A DNA stretch of 22,536 nucleotides from Bacteroidota bacterium. Lineage in GTDB: Bacteria; Bacteroidota; Bacteroidia; Flavobacteriales; Flavobacteriaceae. The stretch lies in the NCBI GenBank assembly GCA_023386255.1, contig JAEWKB010000121.1, positions 1 through 22,536 of the forward strand, given 5' to 3'. Below are positions 8,472 to 15,993 of the stretch, in pieces. The notes under the pieces were generated by a model. That model was not told where the DNA came from. It made no database searches and saw only the letters and a list, made by a program, of their open reading frames with translations. The translations under genes and the position numbers were made by a program. How positions within the stretch are numbered: the stretch's first letter is position 1; every line of letters starts with the position of its first letter.

Positions 8472-9677
8472 ATGACAAGTTTATTGGTAATTATAGTTTT
8501 AGTTTTATTAGGCATTGCAATATGGCAATTAACTAAAATATTTCACCTAACACAGGTTGGCACATCATCAGTTCATGATGACTCACAAATTGCCAACGAC
8601 AGGGATAATAATGTTAATGGTTACCTGATGTTTGCCTTCCTGGGATTCATCTACCTTATTACAATATATTCATTATGGAAATGGGGTCACCTTGCTTTAG
8701 GTACTCCGGCTTCTGCCCACGGGCCTCAGTATGATAACCTTATGGCTATCTCTCTTGGCCTTATATTCTTTGTTCAGACAATTACGCAGTTCCTGTTACA
8801 TTACTTTGCCTTTAAATACAGGGGTAAAGAAGGAAATGTGGCATTTTACTATGCCGATAATGATAAGCTGGAGTTCATATGGACAATCATCCCGGTTATT
8901 GTTCTTGCAGGCCTTATACTTTACGGGCTATATACCTGGACGAATATTATGTTTGTTGACGATAAAGACAAAGAAGCGCTTTATGTTGAAGTATATGCCA
9001 AACAATTTAGCTGGGAAGTTCGCTATGCCGGTGAGGATGGTGTTCTTGGTAAAGCAAACGTAAGGTATATTGACGGTGTAAACACTATGGGTGTTGACAT
9101 GAGCGACCCTAATGCGCAGGATGATATTACCGTTAATGAACTGCACATACCAAAAGGAAGGAAAGTAATCTTCAAATTCCGTTCGCAGGATGTACTGCAC
9201 TCTGCTTATTTTCCACACTTCAGGGCGCAGATGAACGTAGTGCCGGGTATGGTTACTGAGTTTGCTTTTACTCCAACAATCACTACAGATGAAATGCGTG
9301 ATGATCCTCAAATTGTTGAAAAAGTTTCAAATATCAACAACATCAGGTCTAAAAGAAGTTCTGAGCTAACAGCTAAAGGCGAACAGGCACTTGAACCTTA
9401 TGTATTTGATTATATACTGCTTTGTAACAAGATTTGTGGTGCATCGCACTATAACATGCAGATGAAAGTTGTGGTTGATACCGAGGCTGATTTTAATAAA
9501 TGGCTTAAAGAGAAGCAGACACTTTCAGCAGCTGTAAAAGAGTCTAAGAAAGAGGCTGCGGCGCCTGTTGAGGGTGGCGCAGGAGAAGAGCAGGCACCTG
9601 CACAAGCTGCAGATACAGCCAACACTGTTGCAACTAAACCAGATTCAACAACAGTAGCACAGGTAACAAAAAAATAA
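8472..9677 (+). CDS. coxB: Cytochrome c oxidase subunit II (CuA subunit)
   Basis: Subunit II of an aa3-type cytochrome oxidase, 401 residues; it accepts electrons at the binuclear CuA site and hands them to CoxA. The N-terminus has three to four hydrophobic segments (residues about 3-22, 49-70, 85-110 and 134-160), more than the usual two. The cupredoxin domain carries the CuA ligands: His243 in DVLHSAYFPHF, then Cys318, Cys322, His326 and Met329 in CNKICGASHYNM. The loop reads C-N-K-I-C, where most oxidases have Glu in the third position. The C-terminal roughly 45 residues are rich in Ala, Glu, Thr and Lys and look disordered. There is no fused cytochrome c domain, so electrons presumably come directly from the Act complex. 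The gene is 19 bases after actF and 32 before coxA. Confidence 0.95.
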   Translation: MTSLLVIIVLVLLGIAIWQLTKIFHLTQVGTSSVHDDSQIANDRDNNVNGYLMFAFLGFIYLITIYSLWKWGHLALGTPASAHGPQYDNLMAISLGLIFFVQTITQFLLHYFAFKYRGKEGNVAFYYADNDKLEFIWTIIPVIVLAGLILYGLYTWTNIMFVDDKDKEALYVEVYAKQFSWEVRYAGEDGVLGKANVRYIDGVNTMGVDMSDPNAQDDITVNELHIPKGRKVIFKFRSQDVLHSAYFPHFRAQMNVVPGMVTEFAFTPTITTDEMRDDPQIVEKVSNINNIRSKRSSELTAKGEQALEPYVFDYILLCNKICGASHYNMQMKVVVDTEADFNKWLKEKQTLSAAVKESKKEAAAPVEGGAGEEQAPAQAADTANTVATKPDSTTVAQVTKK

Positions 9678-9709
9678 TTCTTTTTTCAAAATAATCAAAT
9701 TAAAGAAAT

Positions 9710-11527
9710 ATGTCAGCAGTAGGACACGAAGTACACGGTCACGAAGAACACGGTCATCACGATGCTCATGATCATCACCACCATAAAGATACCTTCATAA
9801 CGAAGTATATCTTTAGTATTGATCATAAAATGATAGCCAAGCAATACCTTATCACAGGTATTATTATGGGTATTATTGGTATCCTGATGTCTATACTATT
9901 CCGTATGCAGATTGCATGGCCGGAAGAATCTTTTGGTATTTTTAAAGTACTTTTAGGTGAAAAGTTTGCTCCTAACGGGGTGATGCGTAATGATATCTAT
10001 CTTGCATTGGTTACAATACACGGTACCATCATGGTATTCTTTGTACTTACTGCAGGTTTGAGCGGAACTTTCAGTAACCTTCTTATTCCGCTTCAAATTG
10101 GAGCAAGGGATATGGCGTCAGGGTTTATGAACATGATATCTTACTGGTTGTTCTTCCTTTCGTCTGTAATCATGGTTATTTCCCTGTTTGTTGAATCAGG
10201 GCCGGCCTCAGCAGGGTGGACAATCTATCCGCCGCTTAGTGCTTTACCGCAGGCAATTCCGGGTTCAGGTGCAGGTATGACACTGTGGCTTGTTTCAATG
10301 GCAATTTTTATTGCATCGTCTCTTATGGGGTCACTAAACTATGTTGTTACTGTGATCAACCTAAGGACAAAAGGTATGTCTATGACAAGGCTGCCGCTTA
10401 CAATATGGGCATTCTTTATCACTGCTGTAATTGGTATCGTATCATTCCCGGTACTTTTATCTGCAGCACTACTGCTAATTTTTGACAGGAGCTTTGGTAC
10501 GTCATTCTTCCTTTCTGACATATTCATTGCCGGTGAGGTCCTTCACTACCAGGGTGGTTCTCCTGTATTGTTCGAGCACCTTTTCTGGTTCCTTGGCCAC
10601 CCGGAGGTTTATATCGTAATCCTTCCCGCAATGGGCCTTGTGTCAGAAATTATGGCTACCAGCTCACGTAAACCTATTTTTGGTTACCGCGCGATGATTG
10701 CGTCAATCCTTGCCATTGCCTTCCTTTCAACCATTGTTTGGGGGCACCACATGTTCATCTCAGGTATGAACCCATTCCTTGGTTCTGTATTTACATTTAC
10801 AACCCTATTGATCGCTATACCTTCAGCGGTAAAAGCCTTCAACTGGATAACAACATTATGGAGAGGTAACTTACAATTCAACACCGCTATGCTATTCTCT
10901 ATCGGTTTTGTATCAACATTCATAACCGGTGGTCTTACAGGTATCATCCTTGGTGACAGTACCCTTGACATCAACGTTCACGATACTTACTTTGTAATTG
11001 CCCACTTCCACCTTGTAATGGGTATATCGGCCCTTTACGGTATGTTTGCCGGTATATACCACTGGTATCCGCGTATGTTTGGAAGGATGCTGAACAAAAA
11101 CCTTGGCTACATCCACTTCTGGGTAACTACAGTGTGTGCTTACGGTGTATTCTTCCCGATGCACTTCATTGGTATGGCCGGCCTTCCGCGCCGTTACTAT
11201 ACAAACAGTGCGTTCCCGCTGTTTGATGACCTACAGGATGTAAACGTACTTATTACAGTATTTGCTATTGTTGGTGCAATATTCCAGCTGGTATTCCTGT
11301 GGAACTTCTTCTACAGCATCTTTAAAGGCAAGCGTTCGCCAATGAACCCATGGAGGTCTACCACACTTGAGTGGACAGCCCCTGTAGAGCATATGCACGG
11401 TAACTGGCCGGGCGAAATACCTGAGGTTTACAGGTGGCCGTATGACTACAGCAAGCCGGGACATGATGATGACTTCGTTCCGCAGAACGTGCCTATGAAA
11501 CCGAATGAAGAGGTATTACACCACTAA
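9710..11527 (+). CDS. coxA: Cytochrome c oxidase subunit I (heme a / heme a3-CuB)
   Basis: Catalytic subunit of the proton-pumping terminal oxidase, 605 residues with about 12 transmembrane helices. Visible ligands are His104 (low-spin heme a, in HGTIMVFF), His297 and the cross-linkable Tyr301 in GHPEVY (CuB), His346-His347 (CuB, in WGHHMF), and His432 (heme a3) and His434 (heme a) in HDTYFVIAHFH. The Glu in GHPEVY, the Asp in IGARDMA and the Lys in IPSAVKAF indicate D- and K-type proton channels, so this is an A1-type enzyme. The N-terminus is very rich in His (11 in the first 26 residues). The gene ends the operon and a hairpin terminator follows. Genes for subunits III and IV are not next to it. 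Confidence 0.97.
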   Translation: MSAVGHEVHGHEEHGHHDAHDHHHHKDTFITKYIFSIDHKMIAKQYLITGIIMGIIGILMSILFRMQIAWPEESFGIFKVLLGEKFAPNGVMRNDIYLALVTIHGTIMVFFVLTAGLSGTFSNLLIPLQIGARDMASGFMNMISYWLFFLSSVIMVISLFVESGPASAGWTIYPPLSALPQAIPGSGAGMTLWLVSMAIFIASSLMGSLNYVVTVINLRTKGMSMTRLPLTIWAFFITAVIGIVSFPVLLSAALLLIFDRSFGTSFFLSDIFIAGEVLHYQGGSPVLFEHLFWFLGHPEVYIVILPAMGLVSEIMATSSRKPIFGYRAMIASILAIAFLSTIVWGHHMFISGMNPFLGSVFTFTTLLIAIPSAVKAFNWITTLWRGNLQFNTAMLFSIGFVSTFITGGLTGIILGDSTLDINVHDTYFVIAHFHLVMGISALYGMFAGIYHWYPRMFGRMLNKNLGYIHFWVTTVCAYGVFFPMHFIGMAGLPRRYYTNSAFPLFDDLQDVNVLITVFAIVGAIFQLVFLWNFFYSIFKGKRSPMNPWRSTTLEWTAPVEHMHGNWPGEIPEVYRWPYDYSKPGHDDDFVPQNVPMKPNEEVLHH

Positions 11528-11545
11528 TCTTTATACACGATAACG

Positions 11546-11577
11546 AAAAAAGGATGCTAATACAGCATCCTTTTTTT
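11546..11577 (+). terminator. Intrinsic terminator of the act-cox operon
   Basis: A 13-base stem AAAAAAGGATGCT (11546-11558) pairs perfectly with AGCATCCTTTTTT (11564-11576) around a 5-base loop, followed by a T run. It lies 18 bases after the coxA stop. Because the stem is flanked by A and T runs, it could also work on the opposite strand. Confidence 0.88.
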
Positions 11578-11674
11578 GTGGCAATACATTTTTATAATAT
11601 GATACAAATACTTGAAGCAATAGTAATTAGTGTATCTAAAGATGAATTACTAATCGCTACTACATTAACTACAT

Positions 11675-11700
11675 AAAAAAAGCCCTGCTTTGGCAGGGCT
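11675..11700 (-). terminator. Intrinsic terminator of the amino-acid permease gene (minus strand)
   Basis: An 8-base GC-rich stem AGCCCTGC/GCAGGGCT (11681-11688 with 11693-11700) has a 4-base loop. On the minus strand it is followed by TTTTTT. It lies 20 bases beyond the stop of the permease gene. It is separate from the coxA terminator, so each convergent unit has its own. Confidence 0.85.
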
Positions 11701-11720
11701 TACTCATAATTATAAAGCCA

Positions 11721-13136
11721 TTATTCGGCTTTAGGCTTGGTCAGATAATAAACAGGTATCCCGGCCAGCATTATCAATACTCCCCATCCGCAGGTATCGG
11801 TTCTGTCCTTAAGCAGCATTATACAAAATGCAGCCGCAAGTATAATGTATATAACAGGCAGTACAGGGTAACCAAAAGCTTTATAAGGCCTTTCGGCATC
11901 AGGCATTTTTTTGCGAAGGATGAATATCCCGTAAATGGTAAGGATATAAAATATTACAACAATTATCATTACATAATCCAACAGGTCGCCATACTTACCC
12001 GTTAAGCACAACGCCGATGCCCAGATGCACTGGAACCACAAACCCCAGCCGGGTACGCTGGCGCTGTTAAGGCTTGCCGCTTTTTTAAAGAATAGGCCAT
12101 CTTTTGCCATGGTATAATATACCCTTGCCCCCGCCATGATGAGTCCGTTATTGCACCCAAATGTCGATATCATAATCATGACAGCAATTACATAAGTGCC
12201 TACACTGCCAAAAATAGGCTGTGCCGCGGCTATGGCTACACGCTCCTGGTCGGCAAAAGCTATGCCTTCTACAGGTAGCACGGCCAGGTACATGATGTTG
12301 GCTGCAATATAAATTATGGTTACTATCAACGTTCCGTAAAAAAGGCTCAAGCCTACGTTGCGCTGAGGGTTCTTTATCTCTCCTGAAATAAACGTTACGC
12401 CATTCCATGCATCACTTGAAAATAATGAACCCACCATAGAAGCCGCTATGGCAGAAAGCAATACACCACCGCCAATAGCCGACCAGCTTGCTGTATCGGC
12501 ATCCCACTGCCTTGCTGTCCATGCATCAGTCCAGTTAGCATCCCAAATATCGGCATTCCAAGCTAAAAGTAACCCAAAAATAACCAAGCCTGCTAATGAT
12601 GCTATTTTTGTAACGGTGAAAATGGTCTGGATGTATTTCCCGTTCTTAACGCCCCTGCTGTTTATGAAAGTAAGCAGGATAATGGTAACTATAGAAACAA
12701 TTTGTGCGGCATTTATCTGGAATTGCCCTAAATCAACAAGCACATTATCTGGCCCTGCTGCAGGGAAAAGATAAGCCGCAAATTTACCGAACGCTACGCC
12801 TACAGCTGCTATGGTGCCGGTTTGAATTACAGCAAAAAAGCTCCATCCGTACAGGAAGGCTATTAGCTTGTTATAAGCTTCCTTAAGGTACACATACTGG
12901 CCTCCTGCTTTTGGAAACATGGCGCTAAGCTCACCATAGCTTACCGCGGCTATCATGGTCATTAGTCCTGATAGTACCCATACCAGAATCAGCCAGCCGG
13001 CGCTGCCTATGTTTTGCGTCATGCCCGCGCTCACGATAAAGATACCCGACCCTATCATGGAGCCCACTACCAGCATGGTGCCGTCCAGCAGGCCAAGTTC
13101 GCGTTTTAAATGTTTGTCTTCGGATTGGTTTTCCAT
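11721..13136 (-). CDS. APC-family amino acid permease
   Basis: Inner-membrane amino-acid transporter of the APC superfamily, 471 residues with about 12 hydrophobic helices, resembling LAT/YfnA-type permeases. The APC helix-1 motif GSMIGSGIF is at residues 25-33, and SYGELSAMFPKAGGQYVYLKEAY (about 66-88) is the conserved helix 2-3 region. A helix-6 to loop sequence DAWNGVTFISGEIKNPQRN lies near residues 241-259. The substrate cannot be told from sequence; family members move amino acids by proton symport or exchange. The ATG at 13136 is preceded by a Bacteroidota-type promoter. The gene is convergent with coxA and divergent from the GNAT gene, so it is a single-gene unit with no obvious link to either neighbour. 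Confidence 0.9.
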   Translation of the reverse strand: MENQSEDKHLKRELGLLDGTMLVVGSMIGSGIFIVSAGMTQNIGSAGWLILVWVLSGLMTMIAAVSYGELSAMFPKAGGQYVYLKEAYNKLIAFLYGWSFFAVIQTGTIAAVGVAFGKFAAYLFPAAGPDNVLVDLGQFQINAAQIVSIVTIILLTFINSRGVKNGKYIQTIFTVTKIASLAGLVIFGLLLAWNADIWDANWTDAWTARQWDADTASWSAIGGGVLLSAIAASMVGSLFSSDAWNGVTFISGEIKNPQRNVGLSLFYGTLIVTIIYIAANIMYLAVLPVEGIAFADQERVAIAAAQPIFGSVGTYVIAVMIMISTFGCNNGLIMAGARVYYTMAKDGLFFKKAASLNSASVPGWGLWFQCIWASALCLTGKYGDLLDYVMIIVVIFYILTIYGIFILRKKMPDAERPYKAFGYPVLPVIYIILAAAFCIMLLKDRTDTCGWGVLIMLAGIPVYYLTKPKAE

Positions 13137-13158
13137 AAGTTGAATTGGTTAGTTGCAC

Positions 13159-13186
13159 TAAAGATATTAAAAAACACGACATTCAA
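13159..13186 (-). promoter_or_regulatory. Putative promoter of the amino-acid permease gene
   Basis: Read on the minus strand, TTG (13186-13184), a 17-base spacer and TATCTTTA (13166-13159) match the flavobacterial pattern TTG-N17-23-TAnnTTTG in 7 of 8 positions of the downstream box. It lies 22 bases before the ATG at 13136. Confidence 0.5.
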
Positions 13187-13208
13187 TAATTTAAAAGTAT
13201 TTTGAGGT

Positions 13209-13236
13209 TTTGGCATTGCTGATATTCCTATCTTTA
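13209..13236 (+). promoter_or_regulatory. Putative promoter of the GNAT-like gene
   Basis: TTTG (13209-13212), a 16-base spacer and TATCTTTA (13229-13236) resemble the Bacteroidota promoter. The start codon at 13253 is 16 bases downstream. The spacer is one base shorter than usual. Confidence 0.4.
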
Positions 13237-13252
13237 TAAAAAACCAATAGCT

Positions 13253-13555
13253 ATGGAAAATTCAGGTAATAGAGAGTTTAAAGTAAACGAACGCGAGAAC
13301 CAGTTTGAGGTACATTCGGGTGGCAATGTTGCATTTTTGGAATACATAAAGAAGGATGATAAAATTTACCTGACACATACTGAAGCCCCCAAAGAATTAC
13401 AAGGGACAGGTGTGGCGGCTGAGCTTGTGCAGAAGGCGCTGGAGTACAGCAAGGAGAATAGCCTTACTGTGGTGCCCTCATGCTCATATGTAGCGAGGTA
13501 CATAGACAGGCACCCCGAATGGCGTGATGTACTGTCAGACGGGTACCAGATGTAA
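13253..13555 (+). CDS. Small GNAT-like N-acetyltransferase (YjdJ/COG2388 type)
   Basis: A 100-residue protein of the shortened GNAT family represented by YjdJ and COG2388. The visible marks are a central strand DKIYLTHTEAP, the acetyl-CoA loop and helix ELQGTGVAAELVQKALEYS (about 48-66) in place of the usual RGxGxG motif, and the family's PSCSYVARYIDRHPEW (about 75-90) containing Cys77. Its length is normal for this group, which keeps only the core of the GNAT fold. The acceptor substrate is unknown. The gene has a putative promoter of its own and lies 30 bases before ruvB. It is probably an independent small gene; no function beyond acetyl-CoA binding can be claimed. Confidence 0.82.
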   Translation: MENSGNREFKVNERENQFEVHSGGNVAFLEYIKKDDKIYLTHTEAPKELQGTGVAAELVQKALEYSKENSLTVVPSCSYVARYIDRHPEWRDVLSDGYQM

Positions 13556-13573
13556 TTCTGCCCGAAAAATGAA

Positions 13574-13581
13574 TATCTTTG
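13574..13581 (+). promoter_or_regulatory. Perfect -7 box just before ruvB
   Basis: TATCTTTG matches TAnnTTTG exactly and ends 4 bases before the ruvB ATG at 13586. If used, transcription would begin at or next to the start codon, giving a leaderless mRNA. No clear TTG stands at the -33 position, which lowers confidence. Confidence 0.42.
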
Positions 13582-13585
13582 CCTC

Positions 13586-14608
13586 ATGAACGAGAATTTA
13601 GATCCTACCAACAAAAATTTCAACCTGGAAGAGCTTGACCTTGAAAAGAAGTTAAGGCCGCTTTCGTTTGAAGATTTTACAGGGCAGGATCAGGTGCTGG
13701 AGAATTTAAAGGTGTTTGTACAGGCAGCCAACCTGCGGGGTGAAGCGCTGGATCATACCCTTTTTCATGGGCCTCCGGGTTTGGGTAAAACTACATTGGC
13801 CAATATTTTAGCTAATGAATTGGGTGTAGGGATAAAGATAACTTCAGGCCCGGTGCTTGATAAGCCGGGCGACCTGGCAGGTTTGCTAACCAACCTTGAT
13901 GACAGAGACATTCTTTTTATTGATGAGATACACCGCCTGAGCCCCGTAGTTGAGGAATACCTCTATTCGGCTATGGAGGATTTCAGGATTGACATCATGA
14001 TCGAGTCCGGCCCCAATGCACGTTCGGTACAAATAGGGCTCAACCCTTTCACGCTTGTAGGTGCTACAACACGTTCAGGGTTGCTTACGGCTCCCATGCG
14101 GGCACGTTTCGGCATCCAGAGCAGGCTCCAATATTATACCACAGAGCTGCTTACCAACATAGTTCAGCGAAGTTCAGCCATACTTAAAATGCCCATTTCC
14201 ATGGAAGCAGCTATTGAAATTGCAGGCCGCAGCCGTGGTACGCCACGTATAGCTAATGCGCTGCTTCGCCGTGTGCGTGATTTTGCCCAGATTAAAGGCA
14301 ATGGTAAAATTGATATTGAAATAGCAAGATTTTCCCTCAAAGCCCTTCATGTAGATGCACATGGCCTTGATGAAATGGATAACAAGATACTTACCACTAT
14401 CATTGATAAATTTAAAGGTGGGCCTGTAGGATTATCCACGCTGGCAACGGCTGTTTCCGAAAGCGGTGAAACAATAGAAGAGGTATACGAACCGTTCCTT
14501 ATCCAGGAAGGCTTTATTGTACGCACACCACGCGGCCGCGAAGTTACCGAAAAGGCATACAGGCACCTTGGCAGGGTTAGATTAAACCAAGGGGGGCTTT
14601 TTGATTAA
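13586..14608 (+). CDS. ruvB: Holliday junction branch migration helicase RuvB
   Basis: AAA+ ATPase motor of the RuvABC system, 340 residues; a hexameric ring drives branch migration of Holliday junctions together with RuvA. Walker A is GPPGLGKTT (residues 62-70), Walker B is [10 protein letters not shown] with Asp113-Glu114, and GATTRSG (about 155-161) carries the sensor and arginine-finger region. The C-terminal winged-helix domain includes [12 protein letters not shown] and ends near [12 protein letters not shown]. Length is normal and no defects are visible. Its partner ruvA is about 3.8 kb downstream rather than adjacent. The stop codon directly touches the left arm of the four-helix-bundle cassette, so that element now separates ruvB from queG. 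Confidence 0.97.
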   Translation: MNENLDPTNKNFNLEELDLEKKLRPLSFEDFTGQDQVLENLKVFVQAANLRGEALDHTLFHGPPGLGKTTLANILANELGVGIKITSGPVLDKPGDLAGLLTNLDDRDILFIDEIHRLSPVVEEYLYSAMEDFRIDIMIESGPNARSVQIGLNPFTLVGATTRSGLLTAPMRARFGIQSRLQYYTTELLTNIVQRSSAILKMPISMEAAIEIAGRSRGTPRIANALLRRVRDFAQIKGNGKIDIEIARFSLKALHVDAHGLDEMDNKILTTIIDKFKGGPVGLSTLATAVSESGETIEEVYEPFLIQEGFIVRTPRGREVTEKAYRHLGRVRLNQGGLFD

Positions 14609-14638
14609 TTTCATATTTTAGATTTCAGAATTCAGATT
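14608..14638 (+). repeat. Left inverted arm, degenerate 7-base repeats
   Basis: Units TTCATAT, TTTAGAT, TTCAGAA and TTCAGAT run from 14610 to 14637. The arm begins on the last base of the ruvB stop codon and ends one base before the ATG at 14640. Its outermost six or seven bases may belong to the original target rather than to the element. Confidence 0.85.
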
Positions 14639-14639
14639 G

Positions 14640-15005
14640 ATGAACGCAGACGAATTAAAGCACAGAACCAAACAATATTCTTTAGCCATATTAAATTTGG
14701 TTGAGCTTTTGCCATTTTCATCTTCTTCAAAAGTTGTGTCTTATCAAATTGCTAAAAGCGGCACATCAGTAGGGGCAAATTACAGGGCAGTTTGCCGTGC
14801 AAGAAGCGACAGGGAGTTCGTTTCTAAAATGGAAATTGTACTGGAGGAATCAGACGAAACTTTATACTGGCTTGAAATCATTGCTGAGAAGCAATGGGTT
14901 GATAAAGCAGTTGTTGATTCTGTCTGGAAAGAAGGAAATGAACTTACAGCAATCTTTGTTAGTTCTTTAAAAACAGTTAAGGCCAAGGCAGCTTCAAAGG
15001 TTTGA
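14640..15005 (+). CDS. Four-helix-bundle protein of the S23 / 23S rRNA intervening-sequence (IVP) family
   Basis: A 121-residue helical protein of the family annotated as four-helix-bundle protein, formerly called ribosomal protein S23. It is not a ribosomal component. Relatives are encoded within intervening sequences of 23S rRNA in some bacteria, and the Avd accessory protein of diversity-generating retroelements has the same fold. Family marks are RTKQYSLAILNLVELLP at the start, SYQIAKSGTSVGANYRAVCRARSDREFVSKMEIVLEESDETLYWLEII in the middle, and EGNELTAIFVSSLKT near the end. A TTG one codon upstream is possible, but ATG at 14640 fits the family start. There is no Shine-Dalgarno sequence; the ATG stands directly after the left repeat arm and the stop is 4 bases before the right arm. 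Molecular function is unknown; the positively charged surface of relatives suggests nucleic-acid binding. Confidence 0.9.
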   Translation: MNADELKHRTKQYSLAILNLVELLPFSSSSKVVSYQIAKSGTSVGANYRAVCRARSDREFVSKMEIVLEESDETLYWLEIIAEKQWVDKAVVDSVWKEGNELTAIFVSSLKTVKAKAASKV

Positions 15006-15009
15006 GTGG

Positions 15010-15042
15010 AATCTAAAATCTGAAATCTAAAATCTGAAATCT
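15010..15042 (+). repeat. Right inverted arm, tandem 7-base repeats
   Basis: ATCTAAA (15011-15017), ATCTGAA (15018-15024), ATCTAAA (15025-15031), ATCTGAA (15032-15038) and ATCT (15039-15042): a 14-base unit repeated exactly twice plus 4 bases. It is complementary to the left arm. The CTG at 15034-15036 inside the fourth unit stands where queG needs its start codon. Confidence 0.9.
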
Positions 15043-15960
15043 ACAAAACATACCTACTCATCTTTCATTAAATCCGAAGCCAAACGCCTGGGGTTTTTGT
15101 CATGCGGTATATCCAAAGCAGGTTTTTTGGAAGAGGAAGCACCACGCCTGGAGAAATGGCTCAATGAGAACCGCCACGGCCAGATGCAGTACATGGAAAA
15201 CCATTTTGACAAGCGGCTGGACCCTACAAAACTGGTTGATGGCGCCAAAAGCGTTATTTCCTTGTTGCTAAACTACTATCCTGAACAAACCCAGCAGGAA
15301 GGTACGTACAAAATATCAAAATATGCTTACGGGCAGGATTATCATTTTGTAATCAAGGAAAAGTTAAAAGAGCTGCTACATTCCATACAGTCGGATATTG
15401 GAGAAGTAGGGGGCAGGGCATTTGTAGATTCGGCTCCCGTACTCGATAAAGCCTGGGCTGCTAAAAGCGGCCTGGGGTGGATAGGCAAGAACAGCAACCT
15501 GCTAAGCAAACAGGTAGGCTCTTTCTTTTTTATTGCAGAGCTAATAGTTGATATTGAACTGGAGTATGACACCCCAACAACCGACCACTGCGGCAGCTGC
15601 ACCGCCTGTATTGATGCCTGCCCTACACAGGCCATAATCCAGCCGTATGTGGTTGACGGCAGCAAGTGCATTTCCTACTTTACTATTGAACTGAAAGAGA
15701 ATATTCCGCAAGAGGTTAAAGGTAAGTTCGATGACTGGGCTTTTGGGTGCGATGTATGCCAGGATGTGTGTCCGTGGAACCGGTTTTCAAAGCCGCACAG
15801 TGAGCCTCTGTTCAATCCACATCCTGATTTGCTTTCCATGTCAAAACAGGACTGGGAGGAAATAACAGAAGATACCTTTAGGGCGGTATTTAAAAATTCG
15901 GCTGTAAAAAGAACAAAGTATTCAGGCTTACTTCGCAACCTAAACTTTTTAAAAGAATAG
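15034..15960 (+). CDS. queG: Epoxyqueuosine reductase QueG with start codon altered by the upstream cassette
   Basis: Cobalamin- and iron-sulfur-dependent reductase that makes queuosine from epoxyqueuosine in tRNA wobble positions, the last step of queuosine synthesis. The catalytic-region sequence [24 protein letters not shown] and two ferredoxin-type motifs, [12 protein letters not shown] and [11 protein letters not shown], are intact. The reading frame opens at 15031, and conserved N-terminal sequence ([20 protein letters not shown]) begins at 15055, but no ATG or GTG precedes it. The only standard start is TTG at 15097, which would give 287 residues and cut off that helix. CTG at 15034 gives 308 residues, the usual length, and is the position that would read ATG if the cassette were removed. 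The start is therefore placed there; whether CTG works is unknown. The C-terminus ends in RNLNFLKE, normal for the family. Confidence 0.88.
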   Translation: MKSTKHTYSSFIKSEAKRLGFLSCGISKAGFLEEEAPRLEKWLNENRHGQMQYMENHFDKRLDPTKLVDGAKSVISLLLNYYPEQTQQEGTYKISKYAYGQDYHFVIKEKLKELLHSIQSDIGEVGGRAFVDSAPVLDKAWAAKSGLGWIGKNSNLLSKQVGSFFFIAELIVDIELEYDTPTTDHCGSCTACIDACPTQAIIQPYVVDGSKCISYFTIELKENIPQEVKGKFDDWAFGCDVCQDVCPWNRFSKPHSEPLFNPHPDLLSMSKQDWEEITEDTFRAVFKNSAVKRTKYSGLLRNLNFLKE

Positions 15961-15993
15961 ACGTTAAAAATTTCCCATTTCCGTTCAGAGGTT

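Larger units (their letters stand above)
14609..15042 (+). mobile_element. Putative four-helix-bundle (S23/IVP) cassette with inverted arms of 7-base repeats
   Basis: Bases 14608-14638 and 15010-15040 are inverted copies of each other, pairing at 28 of 31 positions, and both are built of 7-base units (TTTAGAT/TTCAGAT on the left, ATCTAAA/ATCTGAA on the right). The 371 bases between the arms hold a single gene that fills them from base 2 to base 367. Deleting 14615-15035 (421 bases) joins ATTTCAT to GAAAT. This makes the perfect palindrome ATTTCATGAAAT and an in-frame ATG for queG, so the element probably inserted at the queG start codon without a clear target duplication. It encodes no transposase. 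It may be a non-autonomous mobile element or an RNA-level intervening sequence; both are inference. Confidence 0.6.

Noticed and set aside
14640..15005. Ribosomal protein S23 as the product name
   Set aside because: The family name is historical. These proteins are encoded in rRNA intervening sequences or stand-alone genes and are not ribosome components.
15010..15042. CRISPR array or microsatellite for the tandem 7-base units
   Set aside because: The units have no spacers, and the array is mirrored by an inverted copy at the other end of the gene, so it is an arm of the cassette.
15097..15099. TTG at 15097 as the natural start of queG
   Set aside because: Conserved QueG residues ([14 protein letters not shown]) are encoded in frame just upstream, so this start would truncate the protein. 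It may be a fallback start after the cassette insertion.
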